A stretch of 64,000 nt of DNA, taken from Neonectria sp. B-13 (lineage: Eukaryota; Ascomycota; Sordariomycetes; Hypocreales; Nectriaceae). The stretch lies in NCBI GenBank assembly GCA_002682825.1, contig NOKP01000017.1, positions 744,001 to 808,000 of the forward strand, read 5' to 3'. Positions 1 to 11,556 of the stretch are shown here, in pieces (the first letter of the stretch is position 1; each line of letters starts with the position of its first letter). Under the pieces are notes generated by a model. It made no database searches. It worked only from the letters and a program-made list of their open reading frames with translations, and had not been told where the DNA came from. A program made the translations under genes and the position numbers.

Positions 1-587
1 CCATCGTTGTCGAGGTTAGTGTAGACATCAATGTCGCTGGTAGAGCCTTCGAGGAGGCTGGTGTCGGTGACGGCCCAGCCGACAATGTTGACATCGACCT
101 TGGTGTAAGGGAACCCGTTGTACCCATAAACCCACTTGAACCACTTCTGGTACTGGGTGTTGTAGGTGGCGGCGATCTTGGTCCGCTCAGCAGCAGTGAC
201 AGTCTTGTTGGAGTCCCATCGAACACAGATGTTGAGCTTGCTGCAGTGGGGTTAACGGGCGGTCTTCAAATCAGGCCACGGCGGAACGGCGTACCCTTCA
301 TTGGCAATAACCTGGTGCCATCCCCAGTTGGTGTTGCCGGCTACTCCGCCGTCGTAGGTGGAAACGTAGTGGTCCCAAACCTCTTCAAGAGGTGTGGCCA
401 AATCAGAAGGTGGGCTCCAGCCAGAGGCGCGCTTGACAGGACGGTTTCGGGCATGCTCCTGGAACAGTCGCTTCGAGTGCTGCTTAGACTCAACGTCCTT
501 CCACACGGAGGCGTCAAGGTCAGAGAGAGCGGTGGCACAGACAGCAAAGCCGCCCAAGAGAATGGCAGGGAGTCCGGAGAGAATCAT
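1..587 (-). CDS. Secreted protein, fungal 'cellulose-binding family II-like' group (3' end off window)
   Basis: Exons run 295-587 and <1-240 on the minus strand; the protein continues past base 1. The first 20 or so residues (MILSGLPAILLGGFAVCATA) form a hydrophobic signal peptide, so the product is predicted to be secreted. After splicing, the motifs EEVWDHYVSTYDG, WGWHQVIANEG, NICVRWDSNKTVT, WFKWVYGYNGFPYTKV and VNIVGWAVTD follow in order. I associate this pattern with a fungal extracellular family often labelled cellulose-binding family II-like; no enzymatic function is established to my knowledge. The 54-bp intron (241-294: GTACGC donor, GTTAAC branch, TGCAG acceptor) is a multiple of three and holds an in-frame TAA, so an unspliced reading would falsely look like a 111-residue protein. 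The family name is from memory of its motifs. Confidence 0.72.
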
Positions 588-2444
588 GTTTGCAACGAAA
601 GAATGGAAGAGAAACGACAGAATGGTAAAGAACGAATAATTGGAAGTCCGAACCAGGCGGACTGAAATGAATGAAAGACTTAGTTTGGAACACTCAGATT
701 CAAGACGGCAATGGGCAAAGCTAGAGGTTATATTTCTGAAGTGTTCGTATAATTACACCATGTTGAAACAGGCCTTACGTGACGGCTTCTAGCAGTGGGC
801 CGCGTGTATTAATTTCCCACCTATAGTACTGGGGTCCGATGGTTTGTTCAAGGCCAGGGGCTACTAAATCTGTGACATTGGGTCACCGAATGGGTACTTT
901 TATGGAGGTTCCGCAAGATGAACGCGGGGAGTCTAGCCCGAATGCGGAAGTGAGGCCCGTTAGCAATCAGCTGTCAACTATTGACAACCTTCCTTTAATT
1001 AACCCTGAATTTAAACTTCAACAACCGTACAACTTTGATTTTTTAATGAAGCAGAACGAGGTCAAGGGGGGATTCTGCACGAGATCCACGTGGTGATGAA
1101 GTTTGTAAAACTCGATGTCGCGCAACGTATCAACTCAAAAGAAATAGTCAAGGCAACAGCACCACCACCAGTTCCCATCCCAATCCCGCCCGTTGTAAGC
1201 TGTTGGTCGCATTGGGCCCCGTCACAGTGTCTTCCATCAACTGGAGGACCTTGTGCCAATACATAGGCGCTTTGAATCGAAAATTGAAAACCATCTCTAA
1301 TATAGCTCATTTCCGACGTGGCAATTGAAACCTTACGACGGGAGGAACCCGTAGAGCATTTTTTGGTTTGAAAGAGACAAGAAGAGTGTAGGAAGCTTCG
1401 CATAGTAGTTGCAAGTAATGATCGTGGCAATTTATTGGCGTTTGATTTTTGTGGTTTGTGCAGAGTCGCATGCTGAAGTTGGGAGTGGGCAAGACTGCAC
1501 TGATTCTGGGTATCACAAGAACATACATTTTGAAGGATTGCACGCTGAGAAAGACGATGATGTACTTGCTGTCGCTCCTCTTTCAACATTCAGTCTGCCC
1601 GTCCTCGTCATCGCTTCGAGTAGATGGGTACGGAATGAACGAAGGACAATACGAAAGCTGTAGGGTAGTCTAGGGTGTCCGCCGTTTGACCTACAGTCAC
1701 TAGCAGCACCGTATCACGCTCTTCTGAATACTGTCAGTGATTTGATGATGTAATCTAGGTGAGTAGTGAGTAGATCTCTGAGATTCAGACGGCGTTTTAA
1801 ATTGTTAGCGCAATCATTTAGACTCACAACAGAGCAGCCGCGAGCGCATGGTTCGGTGTGGAATAAGTCGTGGATGCTACGTCAGGAATGCGGACAGTTG
1901 CGCAAGCGACATCATCCGCAATCAACACAGTATCCCGAAGCAACAAATCGAAGCTTCTCACTGTTCTCTGCAAAATGATGGCGGTTTTGGGACAAACTTC
2001 ACATCAATCCCACCGTGACGCAGTGAGTTGACTGCCTGAATAGATGAGCCAAGCTAGCGTCTTCGCCCGGTACGTTGTCCTCCCGGTTCAAAAACGCACT
2101 AACCGACCACAGTGATTGATCGGCCTAAAATTCCGCCGCCTCCTCTTCGCACTCCAGGCAAGTTGAAGGTTCCTCCGGAGGATGGCTAAGCGGCCTAATT
2201 CATGGCTGTTCGACCCAACGGAGAGGCTGTAGTCTCGCGACCGCGAGTTGTTCGGTGTTCCGAGACGTCGCCGCAGCGAGAATACGGAAGCCACGTACAG
2301 ATCTAATGACGGATATTTATTCTAGCCAGTTCCTCTAGGTAATGAATGACAAGACATGCCTCACATCTCTCATCACTGCCATCACCGCCATCACCAACTC
2401 CCAAGCTACGGAATTCAACCCCACCACACAATCCTCCTCCAATC
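588..2444. other. Intergenic, no supported gene
   Basis: This 1.86-kb stretch separates the divergent secreted-protein and dehydrogenase genes. Short open frames exist on both strands, the longest at 1062-1589 on the minus strand. None shows a signal peptide, domain motif or clear splice structure. It presumably carries both promoters. Confidence 0.5.
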
Positions 2445-3461
2445 ATGTCGACCACGATCCGCAAAGCCGTCATCTCTGGCTTCGGTGATGTTTCCAACAT
2501 TGACATAGTCACTGCCGACATTTCATCCCCGGGACAAAGTGAAGTCCAAGTCAGCATCATCTACGCTGGGTTCTCCGGCACTGATATCAACATGCGATTG
2601 GGTGTATACCCGATGCAAAAAGCCGCGCCTCTCACTCCAGGATATTGCTTTGTCGGTCGCGTCCGTTCCAACGGTCCAGGCAGTACCACATACCGGCCAG
2701 GCGACATTGTTACTGCACTGACAATTTATGATTCCCACGCCCAATTGATCAACATCTCAGAGAAGCATCTCATCCCAGTGCCCGGCGAGCTCGATCTGAA
2801 GCAGGCTGCTGCCCTCACTGTGGACTGGAATACCGCCTACGGTATGGTCACACACGCTGCCAAGGTCTCCAAGGGCCAACGTGTTTTCGTCCATGGCCTC
2901 AGCGGCGCTGTAGGCTACGCTATCATGGCGCTTTGCCAAAGCTACGGAGCCGTTGTTTACGGCACGGCTTCGGAGCGCAACCACGTCTCTTTGAAGGAGC
3001 TTGGGGTTACTCCATTTGTGTACACCGATAAGGAGTGGATCGTTGCTATGCAAAAGCTTGGCGGCGTGCATGCTGCCTTTGACCCTCTCGGCTTTGAGAG
3101 CTGGGACGAGTCCTATTCCATTCTGAGCAACAGCGACGAAAGCATCCTTGTCGGTTACGGTGGTAACTTGGCCACTCTGACTGGAAGGAACTCGGGATCT
3201 GTCTATCCGTCCATCTTGAAGCTGATGGCACGCAATCTCAAGTGCTGGACGAAACGGTCGACAAAATTTTACTACATTACGCGAGATGGTGACACTTTCC
3301 AGTCCGATCTGAAAGCACTCATGGATATGGTGAGGGACGGCCGCGTTCAAGTGCCCATCAAGCATGTTTGGGACTTGGAAGACATCAAGAAAGCCCATGA
3401 AGGCTGGGGCAGGGATTCAGGAATGGGATCGACCCTCGTCTCAATTGCATCGGAGTCTTGA
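2445..3461 (+). CDS. Zinc-free medium-chain dehydrogenase/reductase (quinone-oxidoreductase-like)
   Basis: A single-exon gene of 338 residues. The open frame extends upstream to an ATG at 2346, but I chose the ATG at 2445 because the MDR fold begins right after it (TTIRKAVISGFGDVSN). An N-terminal GroES-like half carries GTDINMR and TPGYCFVGRV; the canonical GHE zinc ligand motif of alcohol dehydrogenases is absent, so it should be a zinc-independent NAD(P)H oxidoreductase. The Rossmann half starts at VFVHGLSGAVGYAIMALCQ, with the GxxGxxG-like nucleotide loop. Family members reduce quinones, enoyl or other conjugated carbonyl substrates; the substrate here is unknown. No obvious targeting signal is seen. 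It stands alone on the left arm. Confidence 0.85.
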   Translation: MSTTIRKAVISGFGDVSNIDIVTADISSPGQSEVQVSIIYAGFSGTDINMRLGVYPMQKAAPLTPGYCFVGRVRSNGPGSTTYRPGDIVTALTIYDSHAQLINISEKHLIPVPGELDLKQAAALTVDWNTAYGMVTHAAKVSKGQRVFVHGLSGAVGYAIMALCQSYGAVVYGTASERNHVSLKELGVTPFVYTDKEWIVAMQKLGGVHAAFDPLGFESWDESYSILSNSDESILVGYGGNLATLTGRNSGSVYPSILKLMARNLKCWTKRSTKFYYITRDGDTFQSDLKALMDMVRDGRVQVPIKHVWDLEDIKKAHEGWGRDSGMGSTLVSIASES

Positions 3462-3730
3462 GCTTTGCGGTGAGGGGCTTGCACTTTGGTTGCTTTGTAC
3501 TTGGTCAACTTGGAGCTATGGAAATTATAATGTCTAATGTATTTTGGTTAGTGTTACCGAGATATCACATTGATTCAATCTTCTAAAAGATCATGTTTCG
3601 CGGTCTTGAACTCGGGACATTTTCCAGTCGGGTTTCCGTGAACAGAACCGAGATTTAGGGAGATCAAGGCCATGCCTCCCGCCGTTGTACCCGGCGATGA
3701 CTGCAGCACCCTCTAGTAAACTATATGCAT

Positions 3731-4543
3731 TTATCCTGAGTATCGGATACACATAACTAGACGGCTCGTATTCGCATCTCGAATGCAACTCCAAGTACCT
3801 AATGATGACAAGCAAAGACGATGAAAATCCATGCGGTATGTCCAAAGGCCAGTTGGGTGCCTGAAAAAGCCCCGGTAAGCACCGTAGCTGGCCCAACCAC
3901 AGAGTATAATAGTCCACAACTCGAACATCCAAACATCGTACTTTGTGTATACAGATACCAGCATCGTCTTCACAATCCAAATGAGTTTTATCAGCGGGTC
4001 TGCCTCAAGAATGACTGAGCCGCCCGGAGTGCCTTACCCAACTAGCAACTGCAGCTGGCCGGCGTACTCCACACTGCGCGTGTGCAGCTCTTGCGCAAAC
4101 ATTTCAACCCATCTTCAAAAGCAAACTGGCAGCGGTATGGATGACAGATGCACAACAAGCTACACATACCGGCAAATCTTTACGCAATACGAGCTTCCTT
4201 GTGAACAAAATCGGACGCCATTGGCTTTTCACCGAGGAGATGGCATCTGAAACGAGCTCTGTAATTGCTGAGATACGGAACTAGAGGTGGGCGTCACTGT
4301 GCGGCTGAGCGTGACCTATTCACAAACTCTACAGCCTCATTCGAGAACGCCTCACATCTTATTTCCTACAGGATGCGGGAAATTGATAATAGTATTATCA
4401 AGGGAGATGTGCGACAATGGGTCGTCTACATTCGAGTACATTGGGTATATCTCGTCACACCTGCAGCACTTGCACTTACTGCAATAATGTTCGCTGTTGG
4501 CGTGATGATTGAGTCGCGTGCGGTCCGAGTTGGGGTCAATTAA
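3731..4543 (+). pseudogene. Decayed DUF3176-like membrane protein remnant
   Basis: Pieces resembling the fungal DUF3176 membrane-protein family occur without a continuous frame. On the plus strand, 3990-4250 encodes NCSWPAYSTLRVCSSCANIS, like the family's cysteine-rich extracellular segment. At 4320-4543 the frame encodes DLFTNSTASFENASHLISY and VVYIRVHWVYLVTPAALALT, like the C-terminal transmembrane end. The long middle of the family is missing. On the opposite strand, 3731-3973 encodes WMFELWTIILCGWASYGAY, and a second minus frame encodes APNWPLDIPHGFSSSLLVI; together these recall the family's N-terminal membrane region, split by a frame change. A deletion plus inversion would explain this. 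The C-terminal piece is the firmest assignment; the inverted N-terminal piece is tentative. Confidence 0.4.
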
Positions 4544-6382
4544 GTCAGATCCCCTCAAGATGTTAGTGTTTGGTCTTCAAAATAAGGTCAGGGAACTTAT
4601 CAAGGTAAATAGCTCAGAAGGAGAGAAACCTGATAGCGTTGTGGTTAGCCTAGACAAAGGGGATGAAGGGGTTGAATTGGGATTGGGACGGCAATTGACT
4701 TGAGGCTTCCTGGCGGACTGACTCTGCTGATACTTCGCTCTAGACTAGGGTGATTGACTAGCTGCACTCAGCCTAAACATGAGGTAAATGATTCCAGAGA
4801 CAGAGAACGGATTGAGCTGGAAAAGAGTGGAAAACATAGCCGACAGGGAATTGTAGTGGCAGTGCAGTACATCCCGCCGCAGCACGGAGCTGAATGAAGG
4901 GCTGGCCGTGATTTCTATTATTAGCGCGCAAGATAACGCAGTTGCATACTTAGACTATGCGTAACATTTCTTGACAAAAAACACGACGATAATGAACGTC
5001 CACTATCATGTTGAAGCGAGATGGCACGGCAATTAATCGTGTTCATATTCGTTCAGCCGGCTACGTGTGATGAAACACTGGCGTATGCACCCCTCTATGC
5101 ACACAATAACTAACATAGATAAGTTCTTGTGATTGTCTCAGTTTGCCAAGGCTTTATCACCCAAAGCAAGGGGGAGCAGCCATATTTTCCATCACCTGCA
5201 TAATCCTAACACAACGCCGGGGTTCCGAGTGTGAGTGGGGTGACCTGCAAAGGCTTTTTGCTAAAGGATCATACAGCGCAGCAGGGCTACGGATCCCCAT
5301 ACAAGTCTGCATTATCACGAGATCTAGTAGAACGAGGAGTTCCCTTAGAAACATGATTACAAATGCCTGAGCCGCGCGACAACATGATTTGGATGATTAT
5401 AGATGCGTAGGGGTAGTTAGTGATACAGTCATCGTTGTAACTGCGGCGCCTGGCTCCTTTTCTCGCTTAAATCTCCAAATATCTACCCCGACATAGCTAG
5501 CCGGCGAAGCTCTCATACTCCTCGCGATCATTGTGACTCTTTCACTTATAATCTCAACCTTAGTTGTAATCGTCATCATACTGCCCGCGATGATGTAGAA
5601 AACAGGTGGACTGGAACGGGAAGGTGGCGAATTGTTGCCTTGCTGGGCGAGCAAGTACTGAAGTCCCCTCAAGCTCTTCTCCGAAACCCACTTGGATCTA
5701 GACTAGCCGTTTACGCTTAAATCCAGCCGTCCAGGCTTAAATCCATCCCGAACCAACCGCCGGTTGCAAAATCTAGAGGATGCAAAAGGATCAGCCCAGA
5801 CGCGGCAGAAGCCGTATGTCGAGCGAAATCCTTTCGGCTCTATCTAGTAAGAGAGGATCAAGCTGAGCATACCTAGTTCACGAATATCCGCTGAAGCGTT
5901 CGAATGATTCGAATGATGGAGAGATTTAGGATTTTGCCAAGCTAGTTGGGGGCAGAAATATCAAGGTCGACGAGGACAGCTGAGGCATGGCGGGGGATCA
6001 GGATCGACGTGCAGTGTCGCATCCAATCACAGAAGAGATCAAACTCTGGGCAGCTTACGATCAACGGAATCCTGCGAGGCCCAGTACAGGACAGGATCGA
6101 TATGGCGTCACTCCGATCCTCTTACAGAGATATGTTGTGTTGCTGCATGACATCATGCGAGAAGAGCGAGAAGAGCCTGAAGAGGGACATCGGACGTCAC
6201 CCGACGGACCGGTGTCGTTCAATGTCGAACAAGAATAAAAGGGAGCGATGCACCGCGATATGATTGAATAATTGGACATCAAGCAACCAGCAATCAGCAA
6301 GCACTCTACTTGCCCGGAACCCAGCACCAAGCTTCCTCGAGCATATCATTTTTCTCAGACCCCAAGCTTCTTCTTCATCGCC
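4544..6382. other. Intergenic, no supported gene
   Basis: Only short open frames without recognisable motifs are present, for example 5397-5672 on the minus strand and 5987-6238 on the plus strand. The last 100 bases upstream of 6383 should hold the promoter and 5' leader of the secreted protein gene. Confidence 0.5.
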
Positions 6383-7465
6383 ATGCTTTACTATCTCCTC
6401 TTGTTGCCAGCGGCACTCACCCTGGCGAGCCCTGCTGGCATCTATGCCCGTGACAAGGCCGACTCGGACTCGCCCTCTGAGCTCCTTCTGCGTTATCACC
6501 ACGAGTCTGGCTCCAACCAGACCGAGTTCACGCTCAGCACACCAGACAAGAATGATTTCTACGCTCACTCTTGCGATAACACCTTTGAAATCGCGGGCAA
6601 GACCGTCACCATCAACGTCGACGGAAGAGGCTCGGGCCACATTGCCGTCGATGACAAGGAATACAAAGTCATCGGAGACCGAAAGATGTCCGGTGGCGCG
6701 TCTTGCACCAAAATGTACAACCAAGAGTCGACTGTCGTCGAGTGTTCCATTCCTTGGCGCGGCAGCTTTGATGACTTGTCGACATTGTCCGCCAACGACG
6801 TCGAGGAATGCTTCTCCGAGGAGTCGGCTGCCCGCCGACGCAGCTTGCCTGCCACCTTCAGCAGCCCCCTTGCTGTAACCCGTTCTGACTCTTCATCGCT
6901 TGATAAGAGACAGGGCGGCTGCCCCTACATGGTATTTTACGAGGTGAGTGAGACTCTGATTCATTCCGCAACAAGGACAGATTGCTAACAAAGCCGTTAG
7001 ACGGAGCTCATCGGCGACGGAAACCCACACCAGGACTACCTCCACAGGCAAATTGGCCCAACTCAGCAGTGCGCCCAGCGAGGAACCTGCTTCGTCGGCG
7101 TGGGTGAGGAAGTCTCCCTCACTGTGTCGGCTGAGATCGGCACCGGCGGTGGCCCTGCCGGCTGGATCACCGGTGGCTTCTCCGTCTCTCAGACCACGTC
7201 GTCGTCGACCGAGCGTGGCTGCTACGGTGAGGCGGGAGACAGCGTCTGCCAGTGGACAAAGACCCATCACACGGCTTACACTGTTCACACGACCAAGTAT
7301 GAGCAGTCGCGCTCATGCGGTAACCGCGTCGATGAGGAGTCGGGTCCTTACGTCATTCGCTCGCCCAACGAGAACAGCATGGCAATTGAGTGGTACTGTG
7401 TGCTCAACACCTGCCGTGGCCCTGATGATCAGTACTGGGAGCTTGGCCGCGTTGGTGGCCCTTAG
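6383..7465 (+). CDS. Secreted cysteine-rich preproprotein with a Kex2-like site
   Basis: Exons are 6383-6943 and 7001-7465, giving 341 residues; the 57-bp intron has a GTGAGT donor and a GCTAAC branch. I chose the ATG at 6383 because it starts directly with a signal peptide (MLYYLLLLPAALTLASP). A first domain of about 160 residues follows. Near residue 178 lies SSLDKR, a Kex2-type dibasic site, directly before QGGCPYMVFYE. The C-terminal part of about 160 residues has eight cysteines, enough for four disulfides, and Gly/Ser-rich runs (GTGGGPAGWITGGF). This suggests a pro-region cleaved off to release a compact secreted domain. I do not recognise a named family. It could be a secreted effector or defence protein, but nothing in the sequence decides that. 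Confidence 0.78.
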
Positions 7466-7664
7466 AGGATTGAACCACCTGGACTAGCTCTGGCTTCTTG
7501 TACAAGGAATGAATCTAGTCCACAGTAAACATAGGTCTCACTAAAAGAAATCTAGAATTAATTGTCTAATTTCCCAGCCGTGTTGACCGTCACAGACACG
7601 GATACCTGCTGAAATAATCCCTGGATTCGTTGCTTCATGGAAAAAGAAGAAAATGTTCAAATAT

Positions 7665-8745
7665 CTATCCGCCGACTATTTCAGCGATTGCTTGCAGTAA
7701 ATCAAAAACTTTGTAACGAAGACGGTGCTCCGCCTCGATTGCAATCCAGCAGGTGAAAACAATTGCTTCTTCAGTGAGGTCGCCTGAATGCGGCCTGTCG
7801 AGATCCAGGTTCTTGGTGTGATCCGTATTCTTTCGTTTTCGGACGTTATCTCGCCGATCCTGGGATGTAGTGAACTTGGCGTGATCAATGCAAGAGACGG
7901 TAGAGTTCGAGGAAGCTGAAGGATAAATACTGAGTGTTCCAAGGTATGATTTCTTCTTATTTGCCGTGTCGGGGGTTTTCTCCGCTTTCTTGAATGAAGC
8001 CCAGCGATCTTTCTCGAACGTGGCAACGACGACATTTTCAGAATTGACGAGCTGAGGACGAATACTCGGTTAGCGTTGATGATGCATGTATTTTACGTTG
8101 TTTCGGGTTGAAACGGGAGATAGAACTTACTTTGAGATCGTGTGATATACCCTTCCATCGCCTTGACCAATTTGGCAGAAATTGCCTCGTCCCGCTCCAT
8201 GTGTACGTCTGTCCACCCAATTCCCACTCAAGGCTCCTTGTCAGAAAATCAACCTTGCGCATCCTCAATGGCATAACAAGCCCGTCAACTTCCTGGACAG
8301 GTTCCAATGTTTTCTTTGGCAGCGTCGGCTTCATCCAGAACCACCTTCTGAACTTCTGCTTCAGGTGATACCATTTGCGTTCCCGAACCCTCCTTTCATT
8401 CTGCAGAACCTCGTCAACGCCGTCCCCAAGTTCGATTCTGAATGAATCCCAAAGAGCCCTACGGTGGGCGCGGGCAATGGCCTTGGTTCCCGGGGTGTAT
8501 TTCGGGTTGTCGCCTCGGTAGAACACGGGCTTCCAAGTGTTGGCGTGCTTGTTGGGAATGGGGTTCTTGATGAAGTATTGTGCCACTCCGGAATCCGAGT
8601 CGGCAAAAAGGTGTTTTCGGCCTAAGATTGCTCGGCGATAGACGCGCAGTGTCTTAGCTGGAGCCGTTTGAGACTGTTGCGAGCTTTCATCTTCCCAAGC
8701 TGCATCTGAAATGGTCAGAACGTGCTCGGCGCTGGAGTTGGCCAT
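7665..8745 (-). CDS. Tubby C-terminal-like fungal protein
   Basis: Exons 8131-8745 and 7665-8051 join across a 79-bp intron (GTAAGT donor, GCTAAC branch, CTCAG acceptor) to give 333 residues. An upstream in-frame ATG at 8796 would add 17 residues; I prefer 8745, where MANSSAEHVLTISDAAW begins. Spliced motifs include LRVYRRAILGRKHLFADS, SLEWELGGQTYTWSGTR, VVATFEKDRWASFKKAE and LTEEAIVFTCWIAIEAEHR. These recur in a fungal group often described as tubby C-terminal-like beta-barrel proteins. There is no signal peptide or membrane span, so it is probably cytosolic or nuclear. A lysine/arginine-rich loop (RKRKNTDHTK) sits in the second exon. No enzymatic role is known to me; the family placement is by pattern. 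Confidence 0.68.
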
Positions 8746-9235
8746 GGCCGTGAAGATAGAATAGAAATAGGAACGTTGAAATGCTTCAGAACACAATTAG
8801 GTCAAAAGTAGATGTCTCCCTGATCATAAACGGACCTTGTTGAGGTAAATAACCTGCAGCTTTATACTCGTTTCCCCCATATCAACACAAAATACGACCC
8901 CCGTCAGCCCTGAAGATGGGAGGAACAGCTACTAATCCAGATCGGGATTCATACTGCGAGCGCCCGCCCTAGATTAGCACGTGGACGGGAAAATGAGAAT
9001 GGATGGAATCGTGGCCATTAAGCACGTTCCATAATCCCTGCAGGGCGTTCACTAATTGAGCCTAAGCCGTAGAGAGACACCGAGGTCAGCCAACCCGAGA
9101 CAACGGCTGAGGTCCAGGACAATTCATTCCAAGCTAAGAGATGTTATCTCGGTGTTGGTTGATGCCTCAGGATTCAGGGGCCGGATGCTTAGCGTGTCAA
9201 AGCCTTGTATATAGACCTTAGAAACAGAGGATGGC
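8746..9235. other. Intergenic
   Basis: These 490 bases lie upstream of the tubby-like gene (minus) and downstream of the first regulator gene (minus). No open frame or repeat of note was seen. Confidence 0.5.
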
Positions 9236-10695
9236 CTATTCCCTTGCACAAAATCCAGCCAGCCTTTCCTTTGGCCACAAGAGCAGCTTCGTGAATCCTG
9301 GCTGGCTAACTAGTTCATACTCAACCTCTTGAAAAAGTCGCCTCGCCCATCCTCTTGTATACCAGAACTTCTTCTCGGTCGAGGCCAAAAAAACACAATG
9401 ATATGCGACGAGGAGCAGAGCGTATGGTTTGCGATCCTGGATGTCCATAAGAACATTGTCGTCAAGGCAATAAAGCCAAGCCAGGACTACTCCAACCTCG
9501 ACATAAGATCCGGCGATGGCGATGAGTCTCACGGTCATCTCAAGGGTATCGTTCGCCCCGCTATATTCATCCAGTCTGTCGGATGGGACTTCGGCCTCGT
9601 GGCAAGTGCGGAGCTTTCGAAGCGCATCCCATGTATCAGATGGGAGGAACGTATTCTCGAGAGTCGGATGCCTGCATATTCCCGTCAACGCGAGCCTCAT
9701 GTGGTACCACCCAGCTGCCGAATTTCTTACCCTTCGCCTCGTACAAGCTGCTCGCCCGGCCAAATGCCGTACATTATGGGCATTAGCTCTGACTCGGAAA
9801 CCCGAACGAGATTCGGCGCTAAAGTGGTTTTGATGCCGCGAAGGAGGCCGGTAAGCTCGAGAAGATTTGTTATCGGGTCCTCTAACTCTCGACTATCCAT
9901 TCGAACAGGGAGCATGAACATATATAGCACCAGGGTACTCGCGAAATAGAATAGGGGCAAGTAGTTGTGTTCGTCTATGCTCTGTAACTCGGAACGGAAA
10001 CTCTCCGACCCAACTATTTGGTGAAAGTCGCACAGAGGTATGTAGATCTTCCGGTTCTGGGGGAACAGATATGCCTTGTGGGCCGCGGCGACAGCGAGGA
10101 TGCCGTGCATGACAAAGGCGTGTTGATAACCCTCGCGGGGAACAGCAACCCGCCAGACATAGATTATGTCGCCTCGGGTGGCCAAGGTATCTGCCGTGAT
10201 GGTGCAGTAGTGGTGCATTAGTTCGAAGTCCCGACGCCAGAGTTCGTCGCGCGGGAAAGGAGACATGTCATTTACACCCGGTCCGTTTGGCATACTAGTA
10301 TGTGCATGATTGGGTGGTGAAGCAGGCCCGCTGCTCTTCAAAGACTCTGGTGTCGCCGGACCGAGGTCGGGAATCAAGGCAGAAGCCCTAGGCTTGCGAG
10401 TCGTGGTGACCCTGGCTTCATTTCCGATGGAGAGACTACAAGAGATGCCGCGCCTCTTGCAGTTGAAGCATGTCGGATGGGCTTCGTCACACTTGTCTTT
10501 GTCAGCCATGGTCCGCAATTGGAACTTAACCGAGAGTCTTTCTGCTTTAGAGTACCTTGCCAATTGAATTCGTTACACGTGGCTTGGCAAGTAAGAGGGA
10601 CAGAAGTGAGATTGAGAGGCCCTTACCTTAATTCTGTACCGCTTGCAATTGCGGCAACCGGTACGAGACTTGGTATGCGGGCGTCGGGTCGCCAT
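9236..10695 (-). CDS. Zn2Cys6 regulator, Upc2-like group (module copy 1)
   Basis: Three exons (10627-10695, 9731-10491, 9236-9671) give 421 residues. The first exon encodes only MATRRPHTKSRTGCRNC and a few more residues. The intron interrupts the zinc cluster after ..RYRIK, so the finger is complete only after splicing: cysteines 14, 17, 24, 31, 34 and 41 in CRNC..KCDEAHPTCFNCKRRGISC. The second intron (59 bp) carries a GTTGAC branch. Downstream, DFELMHHYCTITADTLATR and the helical C-terminal region match the Upc2-like ligand-responsive regulators, which in yeasts control sterol uptake and lipid-stress genes. It is divergent from the RTA1-like gene at 11557, and the pair recurs at 12933-15755, suggesting it controls that neighbour. 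DNA-binding in the nucleus is expected; the ligand is unknown. Confidence 0.85.
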
Positions 10696-11556
10696 TGCCT
10701 ATTTGACGGGTCCAAGTACGAGTATCGGCATGGAACTCGCGGAAAGCAAAGAGCCGAAAAGACAGTTAATATATCAGCAAGGAAGAATGAAACATGAGTA
10801 TGCGATACGCCTTGTTGACATGTTTGTGAACAAACCTGGCTGACTGAGAATTCTGTACGAGGCAGACTCGGACATATCAGGGGAATGCGACGAGATCCCG
10901 AGGTTTACGAATCATGGGACAAGCATCAGGACCCCTAATTAACGCCTACAGCTTTAATAATGGATTCCAACCCACTTTACTAAAAATAATGCAGGAACCT
11001 TCCCGGAAAGGGGCCGCGCTTGTGAGGGAATGCGCCTCAAAGGCCCAGAGATTGTCTAACACAGGGCTGTGCCCACTGCATCGTGTAAAGCGAGATACCC
11101 GAAAAGCCTCGCACTTCTCGCTCCGCGGATCTCCCGGATGGCGCTTCCGCGTACACTAGACTATGTCGGGTTATGTTCATCCCTGAGCCGAACGCATTAG
11201 CATGTCCTCTCCCGAAGCTGAGACTGCGTAATGACGTTTCATCTTGTCTACATGTTTTGATGGGGCAGAATGCCGATTTATAAAGATCGAGGCTGCTTCC
11301 TGTTGTTATGCCCACGATGCTCTCTCTACAAACGTCTTGTCATAAGCCTTCCGTTCATTGACCTGTTTTCTTTTGTGAATTTCGTCTTTCATTTTTTTAT
11401 TCACCTTCATAATTCAGCCCCCTCGTTGTCGGTACATATCACCAATCGTTGACCCGAGCTGTTGCACAGTAGTTCACCCTCTTTCGAACCCTGCACACCG
11501 ACAGCCAACTTCGCCATACACTACTAGCTTCACTAGGCCGACTACATCGTTTCAAC
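10696..11556. promoter_or_regulatory. Divergent promoter region, regulator 1 / RTA1-like 1
   Basis: These 861 bases separate the divergent start codons of the regulator (10695) and the RTA1-like gene (11557). No convincing gene is present. A pyrimidine-rich stretch around 11340-11410 lies before the RTA1-like start, typical of fungal promoters. Shared control of both genes is an inference from orientation. Confidence 0.5.

Noticed and set aside
1062..1589. 175-codon open frame on the minus strand in the first intergenic gap
   Set aside because: No signal peptide at its start, no family motif, and low-complexity Gly-rich text near the end. Likely a chance frame.
5397..5672. Minus-strand frame with one hydrophobic segment (VFYIIAGSMMTITTKV)
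   Set aside because: Short, without further structure or splice partners.
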